A stretch of DNA of 64,000 nt from Mesostigma viride (GCA_009746045.1 RPFO01000175.1:1311001-1375000); one strand, 5' to 3'; counted from the first letter of the stretch, positions 25,750 to 37,083 are shown. Numbers and translations: made by a program. The notes: generated from the letters alone by a model not told the origin.

Positions 25750-27416
25750 AATTAATTAATTAATTAATTAAACTCGTGCTCCCGTTGGGGAGTCACGGAG
25801 CACCGAAGTGCTTTTAATCCCTGTGTGTGCACTACAGGAGAAAGGGCAGAGACCCCCAGTCTCCTTCATGCCAAAGGCATGCCACAGCTGCAATCGGGCG
25901 CAGCTAGCTAAAAGGACAGGCTAACGATCCGGCAAACTGTGGGTGCAATAAGACCCATGTGAGCATATCATAGCAAGGAGCGTGGGCAAGTAATCTGAAC
26001 ATAGCCAGGGCGTAGCATGGCTGTACTAGGACTAGGCTAAGGCTATGGCTGGTTGTGTACCGTGCGTTGGCGGCACGTGACTAGGTGTGTTGGCACAGCT
26101 AGGCAACATTCTAGGCATGGCTGCCTTAGCGGCAGTGACGCCAATGGTTACAAGCTAGGGCTATTGCTATTCTAGCCCGCTGGGGGCGTCCACATCTTGT
26201 GGTTGATCATCAGGTCCCCGCCCCTCCAGTACACCTTGGGCTTCTGGGGGTCCTGCTTATGGCGGAGGTATTCCGGCCACAGGTCGCGTCGCTGCTGTTG
26301 CTGAGCGGGGGTGAGGTCGTCATCCAGCGTCCAGGTGAGGTCGTGCAACCGCTTGCGACGAGAGAGGAACCGCTGCTTATCCTCAGGGGAGGGGAAGGTG
26401 AGTAGGACTGGTGGGGGGCCGCCTTGTCCCGTGAGTGGGGAAGGCGGTGGCACCCACGCAGTTCTACCTCACCTACCAGGCCCATGAGGGTAAGAAGCTG
26501 GTTCTTGAGCTCGTCAGCAAGAGAGGTTGACGTCTCACCTGGCTTCTGGGGGAAGCGACGTAGCACCACTCGGCACTCACGGCGAGCGCGGTCGGTGACC
26601 TCCCGTTGCTGGGCCTGGCGGTGGTCCTCCAGCTCCTGGAGCTTTGTGGCGATGGCGTCGGTGGTGGAGGCGGTCGCTGACCGCAGCAGGTCCGCGTAGG
26701 AGAGCGGCGGGAGGTCGCCAGCATCCTGCCGGGGTGGCTGGGATGCAATGGTGGCCGTCTGCTCCGCTATCTTGGGGACCTGTGTGGCCAGGGCCTCGGT
26801 GTGGGCGGTGATGGCCTCAAGCTTCTTCAGGAGCACGCCACACTTGCCCTCCACCTGGTTAAGGCGAGAGACAAGTGCAGCATGCGTTTCCGAAGCCTGC
26901 GCCGTGGTGTGTAGCGCCGTGAACTGGGGTTGTAGCTTGTGGACGACCTTGGTTTCCACGTTGGAGACCCGGGCCTCGACCTTGTTGAGCGTGGTGTTCA
27001 GCGATGTCAGCTGCTCGGCCAGCGGCCAGGTCACGTGCTCCTCCAGCACGGCGCGGATGTCATCCTTGCCGAGGGAGGAAGCCGATGGGGCTGCCGGCTG
27101 TGCGGGGGCTGGGGTGCGGAGCGTTCTGGTGATGTCGCCGAGGCGGATCTGGAATTGGCTGGTCAAGATAATCAGGCGTTGTTGTACTTCGTTCAAAGCA
27201 TAGAGCCAGGACATGTCTCCATTGTAGTCGATAGCCGCCCCCTTCCTGGGCACGAAGAGCTTCCGCTCCTGTTCGAGGAACTGGAGAACCTCAATGCATT
27301 CCGGCGGCGACAACTCTTGCCACACGGTGAGGGAGAAGTCTCGGTCGCCGGGGAGGAACTGGCGCCATTTGCGATCGTGGCAGGGTTTCTTGGGCTCAGG
27401 CGAGGCGCTTGCCGGG
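25750..27416 (-). mobile_element. ORF1-only non-LTR retroelement with its own 3' UTR and (TTAA)n tail
   Basis: Inserted into LINE copy 1 on the same strand, with duplication of CGGCTTT (25743-25749 and 27417-27423). From its 5' end (27416) it reads directly through an L1 ORF1-like frame to 26172, then about 400 bp of 3' UTR, then (TTAA)n at 25750-25772. No endonuclease or reverse transcriptase lies between ORF1 and the tail. The 3' UTR is unlike that of LINE copies in this window but matches the sense fragment 28224-28459. It resembles the HAL1 concept of mammals (ORF1-only L1 derivatives); that parallel is inference. Confidence 0.8.
26172..27416 (-). pseudogene. L1 ORF1p-like protein (coiled coil plus RRM-like domain), one frameshift
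   Basis: The frame is open from the element's 5' boundary (WRQFLPGDRDFSLTVWQELS), with no certain start codon. A long helical region with heptads (TSLNTTLNKVEARVSNVETK and ALVSRLNQVEGKCGVLLKKL) suggests a coiled coil, as in L1 ORF1p trimers. The C-terminal part has RRECRVVLRRFPQKPGETS and VELRGCHRLPHSR, then after a one-base shift near 26430, PPVLLTFPSPEDKQRFLSRR and DLMINHKMWTPPAG. This matches the RRM and C-terminal domains of the L1 ORF1p family (Transposase_22). It would bind RNA as a nucleic-acid chaperone. The single frameshift lies near a C run. Confidence 0.78.
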
Positions 27417-27956
27417 CGGCTTTGAGGCGGGCGTAGCGGGCGGGGTCGCTGTTGTCGCGCAGGGCTTGCCGGGCCTGGATGACGGCGGGGAGCCGGTGCA
27501 GGCTGGTGAAGCGGAGCGGGCGGCGGGGGGGCAGTAGGGCCCCGGCCGCGGGCAGCTTGTCAGCGAGGTGCCGAAGGGCCGATGCCGGGCCGGCAGCGAA
27601 CAGCTGGGCGTGGCTGGCCGGGATGTCCAGCGCGTCGACGAACGCCTCTGCGGCGCGCTTGTGGGCGCGTTTTTCAGGGAAGTCCTCCAGAGCGTCGTCA
27701 GATTTCTCGAGCAACTGAAGTGTGCGCAAATCAGGTGGTGCCACGTGCTTACGAAAGGGCGAGGGGAATCGCAGGCGGATGCGGGCGGTGACGATGCGAT
27801 GATCGGAGCGCACCAGGGGGATCACATGCGAGCGAGCAGCTAGTACAGATCCTTGATGACGCTTGCGCATTACAACATAGTCAATGCTGCCTCTCAGTAA
27901 TACGGTGCCAGCTGGGGCCAAGAAGCTAAGGTTAAAGTTTGTGTGCAAGCATAAAC

Positions 27957-29609
27957 CTCAGGCTGATGGGGGACCACCCATTTTCCATGCTAGGCCATGT
28001 GTCACTGAGTTCAGGGGCTCTACCGAGCTGACAGCTAGAGGCTGAGCTTTATACCCCTGGTATTCAGCAAACGTCTCTTATGTAAGGTGTTGCTCTCTTT
28101 GTTTTTGCATCAGCTCAACACGGGGAAGGATTATGTGTGTAAAGCCACGGATATCAAAAGAGCCTTTCTAAAGGGGGACCCTGCCATAGCACAGCAGGTC
28201 TGGAGGGGCCAGGTATACGTGGTTGCCCACGCTCCTTGCTATGATATGCTCACATGGGTCTTATTGCACCCACAGTTTGCCGGATCGTTAGCCTGTCCTT
28301 TTAGCTAGCCGCGCCCGATTGCAGCTGTGGCATGCCTTTGGCATGAAGGAGACTGGGGGTCTCTGCCCTTTCTCCTGTAGTGCACACACAGGGATTAAAA
28401 GCACTTCGGTGCTCCGTGACTCCCCAACGGGAGCACGAGTTTAATTAATTAATTAATTAATACGTGGTGAACACTCCTATACTAGGCGTGGTCCAGGGAT
28501 ATTGTACAACCCTTGTTGAGGCCAAACCTGGGGGTTGAAGGGTTGCAGTCAGCTCCAAAAATTTTTAGGCTGTCTGCACAGGAGGTATTCATGAAGCTAG
28601 GGGCCACCTATGATGATATTGATCCCTGCTTGTTTGTCATCCCACACCCTGATGGTATGATGATGTTTGTCTGGCATGGGGATGATCAGTTAATCTCAGG
28701 TCCGAGAGCTGCAGTGGATGCTTTCATAGCTCAGGTGTCAGACTGCTAGCTTTGAGATTGGCAAGCAGCTAGAGCTGGGCAAGGAGCCAGTCAAGTTCTA
28801 TGGCATGATGCTTGAGTTGCTGCAGAAGCAGGGTAGCTGGGTTTGTTCCACGCAGGCCTCTGCTGAGTACATTAAATCTTGTCTGGATGTCCTGCCTCTT
28901 CACATCACCCCTGACTTGTGCCCTACCATTAGAGGCAAGCTAGGCTGGCTGTGTGCTACGTGTGCACCCCATCTGGCTTTTGTGAGCAGGGTAGATGATG
29001 AGGTGCTACAGGAGGTAGGAGCACGGGCAATCAAGCAGTTTTTGCATGATGGTCCACCTTTGATGCTTCACTCCCTGGATCTGTTTACTCCCATAATTTC
29101 ACATCACGTGCATGATGGATAGTTCAATGGAGTCCAGGGTAGTTACCAAGGTTCAAGCCAGAGAGGCTGGATTGTTTTTCCTGCATTATTAACAACAAAG
29201 GTGGGAAGAAATCACTAGTCTCCTGGTTCAGTAGATTGCACAAGAGGAAGGCTGTTAGTAGCAATGTAGCTGAATGCAGGCCGGCTGTGGTATCTTCTGT
29301 TTTGCATGCAAGGTATATCTCAATCACTTGCTCGTCTGGCTTCAACACCAGGCTGGCAGCTCTGCAGGAGTGAAAGCGCATTTGCTGACTGACTCTCAAT
29401 CTATTATTTCTTTCCTTGCCAATCCTTTGGCTGTTCACTCGGACCTGGATTGGATTGTGCTGAAACAGGAGTGCAAGTACCTGGAGTCTAAAGCCCACGT
29501 CAGGGACAAGGGCAACGCTGCCGACGCCTTGACCAAGGTGCCACAGGCAGCAGGACCACAGTACCAGGTCTTGTACGGGTTGATGAACCCCAGTTACAGT
29601 CTGAAGTGA
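27957..29609 (+). pseudogene. Copia-type reverse transcriptase and RNase H remnant
   Basis: CKATDIKRAFLKGDP (about 28128-28184) is the first catalytic block of Copia reverse transcriptase. After the 28224-28459 insertion come LQSAPKIFRLSAQEVFMKLG, DDIDPCLFVIPHPDGMMMFV and WHGDDQLISG, where YVDD is replaced by WHGDD. RNase H follows: LLTDSQSIISFLANPLAV and AHVRDKGNAADALTKVPQ (to 29609). Several frames are involved, so it is dead. No long terminal repeats were identified; 29610-30390 may contain one. Confidence 0.75.
28224..28459 (+). mobile_element. 5'-truncated sense copy of the ORF1-only element family (3' UTR only)
   Basis: This 236-bp stretch is the reverse complement of about 25750-25985, ending in the same (TTAA)n tail, so the two form an inverted repeat 2.2 kb apart. 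It is flanked by a 9-bp duplication ATACGTGGT (28215-28223 and 28460-28468), and removing it restores the Copia reverse transcriptase reading. This is direct evidence of a target-primed insertion of this 3' end. The end contains a stem GTGCTCC...GGGAGCAC before the tail. Confidence 0.9.
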
Positions 29610-30390
29610 CTGGCACATTGTACATGTTAGCCCATGACCCCCTGCCTAACACTGCAGCTGAAAGGCTGCAGTGGCAGCTGGGTAGTTTTCTGACAGTGAG
29701 AAGCACTGGACAAGAAAGTTGGGACATGATGAATGTGTTATTTATTGAATAAATTTTTTGAGACACCTGTTTGGATGACCGTGACATGCTGGGGCGCTAA
29801 GCATCCATCTCACTCAGTTAAGACACCATGCTTGAGACATGGCCTTTTTAATGCATCTCGTGTACTGTACATGTGTGAGTTGACCTTGGGGTCCTAGTAG
29901 GTTATCTGACAGTTTTTCTAAGGCATTGGGAATGGCTGCGTCCGTTTAATTAATGGCTGTGTGTGTTTCTGTTGAAACCCAAAGAAAACTAAATTAAAGT
30001 GGGAGTTGGTCTAAGTCTCCCGCCAGCTGTAGCCTAAGTGGACACGTGTCAGCACTGCCAGCACCCAATTGGGTACTGGGACGGTACTGGACTAGAGCAG
30101 CTGTGGCATGGACACGTGGCTGTACTCAGCATGTGATGAGCCGGTACCTCAGTACCGGGACTGTAGTTGTCATGTTAGGACTGACTAGATCAGGTTGTAA
30201 CTGATAGGTTAGTCCGTCCAGGATCAGTAAGTTAGGCTTAACTTACGCAAAGTCTGGCATTGTTGACGGCTGGCCAGCAGTATATGTGCCATTCTATCCT
30301 AATGCCAAGGGGTCTCGTCGTCCACACTCCAGCCATAATTTGGCATTGTCTGCGTTCACTGAGCTTGGCAGTTTCCTGCATGCTCACTAA
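29610..30390. other. no gene seen; possible 3' end of the LTR element
   Basis: Mixed-composition DNA with short GGTAC/GTACC-rich repeats near 30065-30160 and paired TGGCATTGTTGACGGC/TGGCATTGTCTGCGTTC motifs (30256, 30342). No open frame with recognisable content. I could not match it to the region before 21.1 kb as a long terminal repeat. Confidence 0.4.
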
Positions 30391-33275
30391 CTTCGGCCCT
30401 TCGGCACCTCGCTGGCAAGCTACCCGCGGCAGGGACCCTGCTGCCCCCCCGCCGGCCGCCTCGCTTCACCAGCCTGCACCGGCTCCCCGCCGTCATCCAG
30501 GCCCGGCAAGCCCTGCGCGACAACCGCGACCCCGCCCGCTACGCCCACCTCAAAGCCGATTACCACTTGGCCCTCCGGCAGGCGACCAAGGAGCAGGAGG
30601 ACCTCCATGTCCGCGAGTACTTCGCCCACCTCCAGGACCAGCACGGCAAGTACGCCTGGACCCGCCTGCGACACGCCCAACGGCCAGCCGGCGCCGCGCA
30701 GGCGGCGCCGCGCGCGGACGCTCTCTGGCTCCCCTCAGCAGCAGCTTGACCAGTGGTATTCCTCCCAGTCCCGGCTGCTCGGCGCCCCCCCTCCGCCCCC
30801 TCCGCTTGGCCCTCATGGCGGCCGCGCGCCTGGCGCCTGCGGGCGTCCCTGCGCCGCCCACGCCGCCCGCCGCTGAGCAGGACTACACGTACCCAGCCCT
30901 GATGGAACCCCTGGCCGACCCCAACGAGCTACCGCCGTTCACCGAGCTCGAGCTGAGCATGAACCGCCGCCAAGCAACTCCGCTTCTACGCCGCCGTCGG
31001 CCCTGACCAGCTCCGGCCCGCCCCGGTGATTAAGCTGACGGCGCTCACGAGGTTCCTGCTTGACGTCTGCAACCGGATCCTGCTTGCCGACGCGCCGCCG
31101 ATTCCCGGAGTGGCAGCACAGCTACCGTATTATGCTGTACAAAAACAAAGGTTCCCCTGACGACCCCGCCAACTACAGAGGAGTCTGCATCCAGAGCGCC
31201 GCACTCAAGTTGTTCATGCGCATGATCCTCAACCGCCTTCGTTCTGCTCTCGACTGTCACCTTGGGGAAAGTCAAATGGGCTTCCGTCCTGGGCGCAACA
31301 CCGTCATGGCCATCTTCGTCGCGCGTCGCCTCTTCGAGGAAATCGCTCTCCTGCAACCTGGTGAGTGGTGAGTTTCCCGCCATCCTGATCTTCGTCGACT
31401 TCATCAACTTGGCTTTTGATTCTGTCCTCTGGGACGCTCTATGGGCTGTACTTGCTCGCGCTCGCGTCCCCACTCCCCTGATTACCGTCATCCGCACGCT
31501 GTATGAGGGGTCGACCACTTCGGTGCGCACTCAACACGGCTTTACCCCGCCATGTCCACTGCAGACCGGCGTCTGGCAGGGTTGCGTCCTGTCGCCGTAC
31601 CTGTTTATTATTGTAGTGGATTATGTTATGCGCCAGGCACGTGCTCGCTTTGCTAGCATTGCAGGCCGTGCCCCTGGCCTAGCGATCACGAACGAGCTTG
31701 GGGAAGGGGGGCCGACTAACAAGCAGAATTTACTAGCTGACCTCATCTATGCCGACGACATCACGCTCATCGAGAAGCCGAAGTCTGCCCATTGAACTTT
31801 GGCTGGACTGCCTGGCGCTCGAGGCTCGGGCGGTTGGTCTAGAAATCAGCCCCAAAACGGAGGCCCCTGGCCCTCGGCATGGCACCTGGCCCCCACCCAC
31901 ACTCCGCCTCTTAGTAGATGACACCGAGGTCAACTACCCTACTTCCGGCCGCTTCAAGCTGCTCGGCAGTTGGCTTCCCGACTGCGAGGGCGACCTGACG
32001 ACATGGATCGGCATGGCGTGGGCGCACCTCCATGACCACCGCCGCTGGTGGAGCAACCCCGCCCTACCCCGGATTGTCAAGCTTGACCTCTTCAAGGTCG
32101 TCATTCTGACGATCCTGACCTACTACGGCGCCGAGACCTGGACACTGACGCAGGAGCTGGAGCAACGACTCGACGGCAACGTCACCAAGATGCTGCGCAA
32201 GGCCCTTTGGTTTCACATCCCCTTCTTGTGAATCTGCCGGGCCCACTTCAAATGTTTCGCCGTCCAAGCCAAGTGTGTGACACTTTTTCGCTATTTTCGC
32301 ACCAAAAAAATAAAATTTCGCACGAGTTCGCGTGATTTTCGCAAAATTTTCACACATTTTTGCACGATTTCGCACGATTTCGCACAATTTTGCATGATTT
32401 CGCACGATTTCACATGGATTTCAACCATGGGTCGTTTTGGGGAGTGACGTTTGACAAAATTTCGCATGAATTCACACACGTTGTGCACATCAAAATTTTT
32501 TACCGTCGACATTTCTCACATGAAATTTTGCACGATTTCAGCAAATTTCGCACAATTTCGCACGATTTCAGCAAATTTCACACGATTTCAGCAAATTTCG
32601 CACAATTTCGCACGATTTCGCACGACGATCCACTCTGCAGAGTGACGATCGTCGAAAAAGTCCAAAAAACGACAAAAAGTGTCACACTTTTCGGAACATT
32701 TGAAGTGGGCCCGGAAATGGTTTGCACTGTCATTACATAGTAATGAGGATTTGTACCCTGATTTGCCCTATGTTTCCCACATTATTAGGCACAGGCCCCT
32801 GGGCCTAGCCGGGTATACCTGGCCCGCACAGATCAGGTAGACAGATAGACTATAGCTGGCACCAAGCCCGCCCAGCCTGGGCGATATGTCCTCACCTGGC
32901 ATGCCCCATGCAGGCCGCGCGCGGCAGGGCCGCCACCCGTGGACTTTTCGTGATAGACTCGGCATGGACATGTGCTACACTATGTACTAAGACGTGCGCA
33001 CACCCGGGCAGCCTCCTGGTTTGTCTGTAATCTGGAGGCAGATAGTGTAACGCAAGGATATAGATGGCAAGTAGTGATGAAGGAGACCACCCCCAAGTCT
33101 GTGGGGGCTCCACGTGTGACCGCGTACATGTATGGCATTCATAGCGATTCGGGCCGTGGTGCCCACAACCCTGTAATTAGGACCTAGATAGCTTACACCA
33201 TCCATTCCATCCCATCGGTTCCCCTCCCACTGAGGACTTATGCTGACGTGACGCAGTCACGTGTCAATTAATTAA
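30391..33275 (+). mobile_element. L1-type LINE copy 2, 5'-truncated and decayed, broken by MITE 2
   Basis: It begins at the sequence equivalent to the linker before the reverse transcriptase (TCGGCCCTTCGGCACCTCGC) and ends in a short (TTAA)n-like tail. It has many frameshifts, but QSAALKLFMRMILNRLRSAL, FRPGRNTVMAIFVARRLFEE, FVDFINLAFDSVLWD and LADLIYADDITLIEKPKSA are readable. It shares the 7-bp GAGTGGT insertion, the CTT insertion before GGCTTTTGA, and the ACATG-containing difference near the C-terminus with LINE copy 1. Confidence 0.87.
32237..32714. mobile_element. MITE-like DNA transposon 2, inserted in LINE copy 2
   Basis: Perfect 20-bp terminal inverted repeats CCGGGCCCACTTCAAATGTT continue imperfectly to include GTGACACTTTTT on both sides. 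The interior is the same type as MITE 1: TTTCGCACGA and TTTCAGCAAA units at about 10-11 bp spacing, GCATGAATTCACAC, and a central palindrome CACTCTGCAGAGTG (32630-32643). No target duplication is clear. No coding capacity. Confidence 0.85.
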
Positions 33276-33287
33276 TAGTTATAATGC

Positions 33288-33475
33288 CTAGCCTATCGCG
33301 GAAGGTCCACGGGTGGCGCCGGGCCCGGCCGCGCGGCCCGGGGCGCACGCCATGTGAGGACAAAACGCCTGGGTTGGGCGGGCTTGGTGCCATGCGCTAG
33401 TCTATCTGATGTGCCTACCTGATCGGTGCCCGGCTAGGCCCATGCCGCCTGTGCCTAAGAATGTGGGAAACGTGT
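33288..33475 (-). mobile_element. diverged LINE 3' fragment (antisense)
   Basis: On the plus strand AAGGTCCACGGGTGGCGCCG and GGTTGGGCGGGCTTGGTGCC match, with about one mismatch in ten, the complement of the LINE C-terminal region (compare 23870-24050). It lies directly after LINE copy 2 in opposite orientation. Confidence 0.75.
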
Positions 33476-34345
33476 AACGTGCCAGCCCAGACACCTACAC
33501 GTTCCCAGATTTACACCTAAACCTGAGCTACGTCGCGAAAGATCAACTGTGCCGGTATTAGGAAGAATCAAGGTGGCCTAATGCAGATTGCGCTTCACGA
33601 CTGGGGTCGTGAGATATCTGGCACCGCGGCTTGATGCCAAGCTATTTAATACACACTTATAATGGCTAGCAAGACCAATTACAAATGGATAAGTGCCCCA
33701 GGTTCAATGTGTAGGCTTCATCGCACTTTACATTCATCAAACCAAGAGGACGAGACTCTCGTCCTCGGACCAATTTCACCTAGGTCTGCCACCAAGCTGG
33801 CAAGTGGCGCCGACATGGCGCCGACCTTCCAGAGAATTTAGAAGCATGCAGCCCACACAAGATCCTCGGGTCGACATCGACCCTCGCCAGGCTACAGAAT
33901 CCACGCATGAGTACAATATCTCAACCAGCTATAAAGTACGCAGCGCGGCGCGACTGCACCGGCCCCTAGAAGATCGCATACATCAACCTAGGCCCAAAAT
34001 AACTGGTCCGAATCACACAAACTATCATAAAGTTCCATACAAAAGTCCTGACCAAGGGACAATTCCCAAATTAAGTCCCGAAATGAGTCCCAAAGTCCTA
34101 CGGACTATGACAACAAGCCAAAATACATAATTTATTCCATTGTTGCGCCCGTTCCAAGTGAAGGGTCGGGCCCGCAACAAAACGTATGGCAAATAGCATA
34201 TGCTAATAACATATGGCAAATACTGTAGCATATGCTAACGACAACACTGACCTCCTTGTTTTCTGCCTTTTTGCGGGATAGCGGGATGGTTGCTGTCAAT
34301 TGCCACTTATCCAACGTCCCTCACAGGACTTGGTCACTTTTCGGG
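33476..34345. other. no recognised gene
   Basis: The 145-codon open frame 33693-34130 has no recognisable domain and a composition unlike the host exons. A CATATGGCAAATA motif is repeated near 34186-34215. It could be an old retroelement flank. Confidence 0.35.
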
Positions 34346-37083
34346 GCCCGCTAACGACCGTCAGGCCTGTCTGGACTACGTGCTGGTACGGCAGCCCAGG
34401 TGCACTTCGGTTCTGGATACCCGAGTGTTCGACCCACCCACGGTGACTGTGACAGTGCTCTGACCATGCACACCGGTTGGTGCGTGCGACCATTCGGCTC
34501 CGGTTCCACGCCCCCAATGGCCGCGCCCCAGTGGCACGTCCTGACTGGTCTGCGCTACGCCCGGTCCGAGGGGATCCTGAGGACTGGACGGACGCCGAGC
34601 ACGAACGGAACCGGTGCCGCCGGGCGTACCTGGAGGCCCTGGACGCCGGCAGGCGGACGTCGACGCGCTGGCCCAGGGTGCTCCCAACGCAGCCTGCCAT
34701 TTTTGCGGGCTTTGCGGCCCACGCCCCGCCGTTGCTGGCGGCCCGGCACCTGCCGGTCATGCCCCGCCGCCGCCCCAGCCCGCTCTACCGCCAGGATCCC
34801 AAGGTCTTGGCCGCCCGGCACCGCCTCAAGCGTAACCGGGACCCGCTGCTGAAACCGGTGCTCACGGCCGCCCTTTTGGAGGCCTACGCACATGCTCAGG
34901 TCGCAGACCGGGCGGCCCAGTGCATCGCAGATGCCAAGGCCTGCCAAGCTCGCAACCAGGGCAAGGACATGTGGTACCACCTCGACCGGCTCGGCGGCCG
35001 GCGGCAGCACACCCCGGTGGAGCACACGGGGGACGGCACGGCGCCGGTCAGCAGTTGACCGCTGGTTGGCCCACAATGTTTCCTTGACAGGTGGGGCTCG
35101 CACCCCTCCCCCACCGCTTCACCCCGAGACGGCCGCCCGTCTCGGAGTTGCCGGACCCCCCCCGCGGCCGGCGCCCCCCTCCTCGGCCGTGGACTACCAA
35201 GTCCCCGCCTTGCAGGAGGGCTACCTTGCCACCAACGGCGTCGTCCACCCCTTCACTTTGAAGGAATTGGACGGCACCCTTGCTCGCCTGCGGTACGACG
35301 CGGCGGTCGGTGCCGACCACCTTTCGGCTGAGCTGCTGAAGACCCCTGCCCTGGCGGTGAGGGAGCTTCTGCTGGCGTTCTGCAACCGTGTCCTGCATGG
35401 TCTCTGATGAGCCTCCACCTGCTGAGTGGCAGATGGCCATCCGACGGTCATGCTGTACAAGAAGGGCTCTGCTGCTGACGTCCCCGGTAACTATCGGGGT
35501 GTCTGCCTCCAGAGCGCCGCGCTGAAGGTCTTCATGCGCATGATGCTGCACAGGCTCCGCGCCGCGCTGGACCCACACCTGGGTGAGTCTCAGATGGGTT
35601 TCCGTCGTGGTCGTAACACTGTCATGGCTGTGTTTGTCGCGCGCCGGTTGATGGAGGAGGTGCGTCGCCTTTGCCCTGACAGTTTGCCGCTGGTCTTCAT
35701 TTTTGTTGACTATATCAAGGCCCTTGACACGGTCCTCTGGGATCGAGGCTCTTTCCGGGCCATCCTAGCTCTGGATCGGGTACCACCAACGTTTATTGCT
35801 GCCATTCGTCGACTGTATGAAATGAGGGCTCACAGGCAGTAGTGTGGACTGCGGAAGGCACCACCCCACCATTCCCCCTTCACCACGGGGTGTGGCAAGG
35901 TTGTGTCCTGTCCCCATATCTGTTCATTATTGTCGTGGATCACGTCATGCGCCGGGCCGCACGTGCGCGCTTTACCGCTCTTGAGGGGTTCGAGCCCGGC
36001 TTGGACATCCTTAACGAGCGCGAACACGGCGGCCTTGTCCCCGGCTACCGCCTGCCCGACCTGATCTATGCGGATGACACCACCCTCATCGCGCGCCCCG
36101 AGCACATTCAGACCTGGCTGGACTGTCTGGGCTTGGAGGCGAGGGCGGTGGGGTTGGAGATTAGTGTCAAAACTGAGGCGATGGTGATTGGGGCTTCCAG
36201 TCGCCCGCCTCTGCCGCGGCTGCTACATAGACGGGACGGAGGTCCCATTCCGTGATCGCTTCAAACTGCTGGGGAGCATGCTCCCCGACACCACCGACGA
36301 TGTGGACACCCGCATCGGCCTGGCCTGGGCTAAGCATCGTTCGCTCAAAACCTACTGGCACTCGAAGGCCCTCGGCAAGCACCGCAAGCGCATGCTCCTC
36401 AAGGTCCTGGTCCTCACGGTGCCCACCTATGGCGCCGAGGCATGGACGCTCATGGACACGCTGGCCGCCAAGCTAGACGGCACGGTAACCAGGATGCTCC
36501 GTCAGGCACTGAATGTAGGGTTTTCCACGCATAGATCTTGAAATTCTTTGTACCAGGGCATGCCTCGCATTTCGGACGAGATTAGACAGCGTAGGATAGC
36601 ATTCGTAGGACATCTTGCTCGCACCAGCCAGGTAGACACCGACCTCAGTCTGGCCGGCCCCCAGCGGCTTGGCCAGCCAGGGCGGCATATCCTAACCTGG
36701 CCTGGCCCCAAGGACATACCTAAGAAGGTAGGCAAACATGTCATGACCTTCCCACAGCAGTTGCTGGCCGACCTAGTGGTCCCAGCCCCATTTGAACATC
36801 GCATTCACTCCCTCTCTCTTGCTTGGACTGCTACGCAGAACAAGAAGAGGTGGAAGACGATTGTCCAGGCTCATACGCCAGCCCCTGTGGGCAAGCCCCC
36901 ACCCCCCAAGAGGAAGGGGCGCTTTGCTGAGTAGAATAGTTAGGGTTTTCTAGATTAGATTAGCTTAGAGCTAGATTAGTTCGGTTCCGCGCCTTTGCCC
37001 ACCTCCATCCATCCAGCAAGGGAATATGTGCTACATGATCTCCCAACGGAGTCATGTTATAATTTAATTTAATCTAATTTAAC
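34346..37083 (+). pseudogene. second L1-type LINE family, endonuclease end and reverse transcriptase, frameshifted
   Basis: The end of an endonuclease (CLDYVLVRQPRC, then SDHAHRLVRATIRLRF in another frame) leads to a linker (34477-35058) and a reverse transcriptase: KKGSAADVPGNYRGVCLQSA, SQMGFRRGRNTVMAVFVARR, FVDYIKALDTVLWD, then GVWQGCVLSPYLFIIVVDHV, LPDLIYADDTTLIARPE and FVGHLARTSQVDTDLSLAGP, ending with stop at 36934. It is about 50-60 percent like the first family by eye. At least four frameshifts. The 3' UTR ends in GTGCTACATGATCTCCCAAC and a (TTTAA)n-like tail. Confidence 0.85.

Larger units (their letters stand above)
23549..27956 (-). mobile_element. L1-type LINE copy 1 (antisense), split by an ORF1-only element
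   Basis: On the minus strand this copy runs from 27956 to a (TTAA)n tail at 23549-23567. The part 27424-27948 encodes the end of the endonuclease and the following linker (IDYVVMRKRHQGSV, VRSDHRIVTARIRL); 25742-23568 encodes the rest. The two halves are exact continuations of each other, separated by 25750-27416 with the short duplication CGGCTTT. A possible 5-bp target duplication of the whole LINE is CTCAG (23544-23548 and 27957-27961). It interrupts the LTR element. Confidence 0.85.

Noticed and set aside
33693-34130. Hypothetical gene of 145 codons
   Set aside because: No domain, biased composition and location between retroelements; reported only as unassigned sequence.
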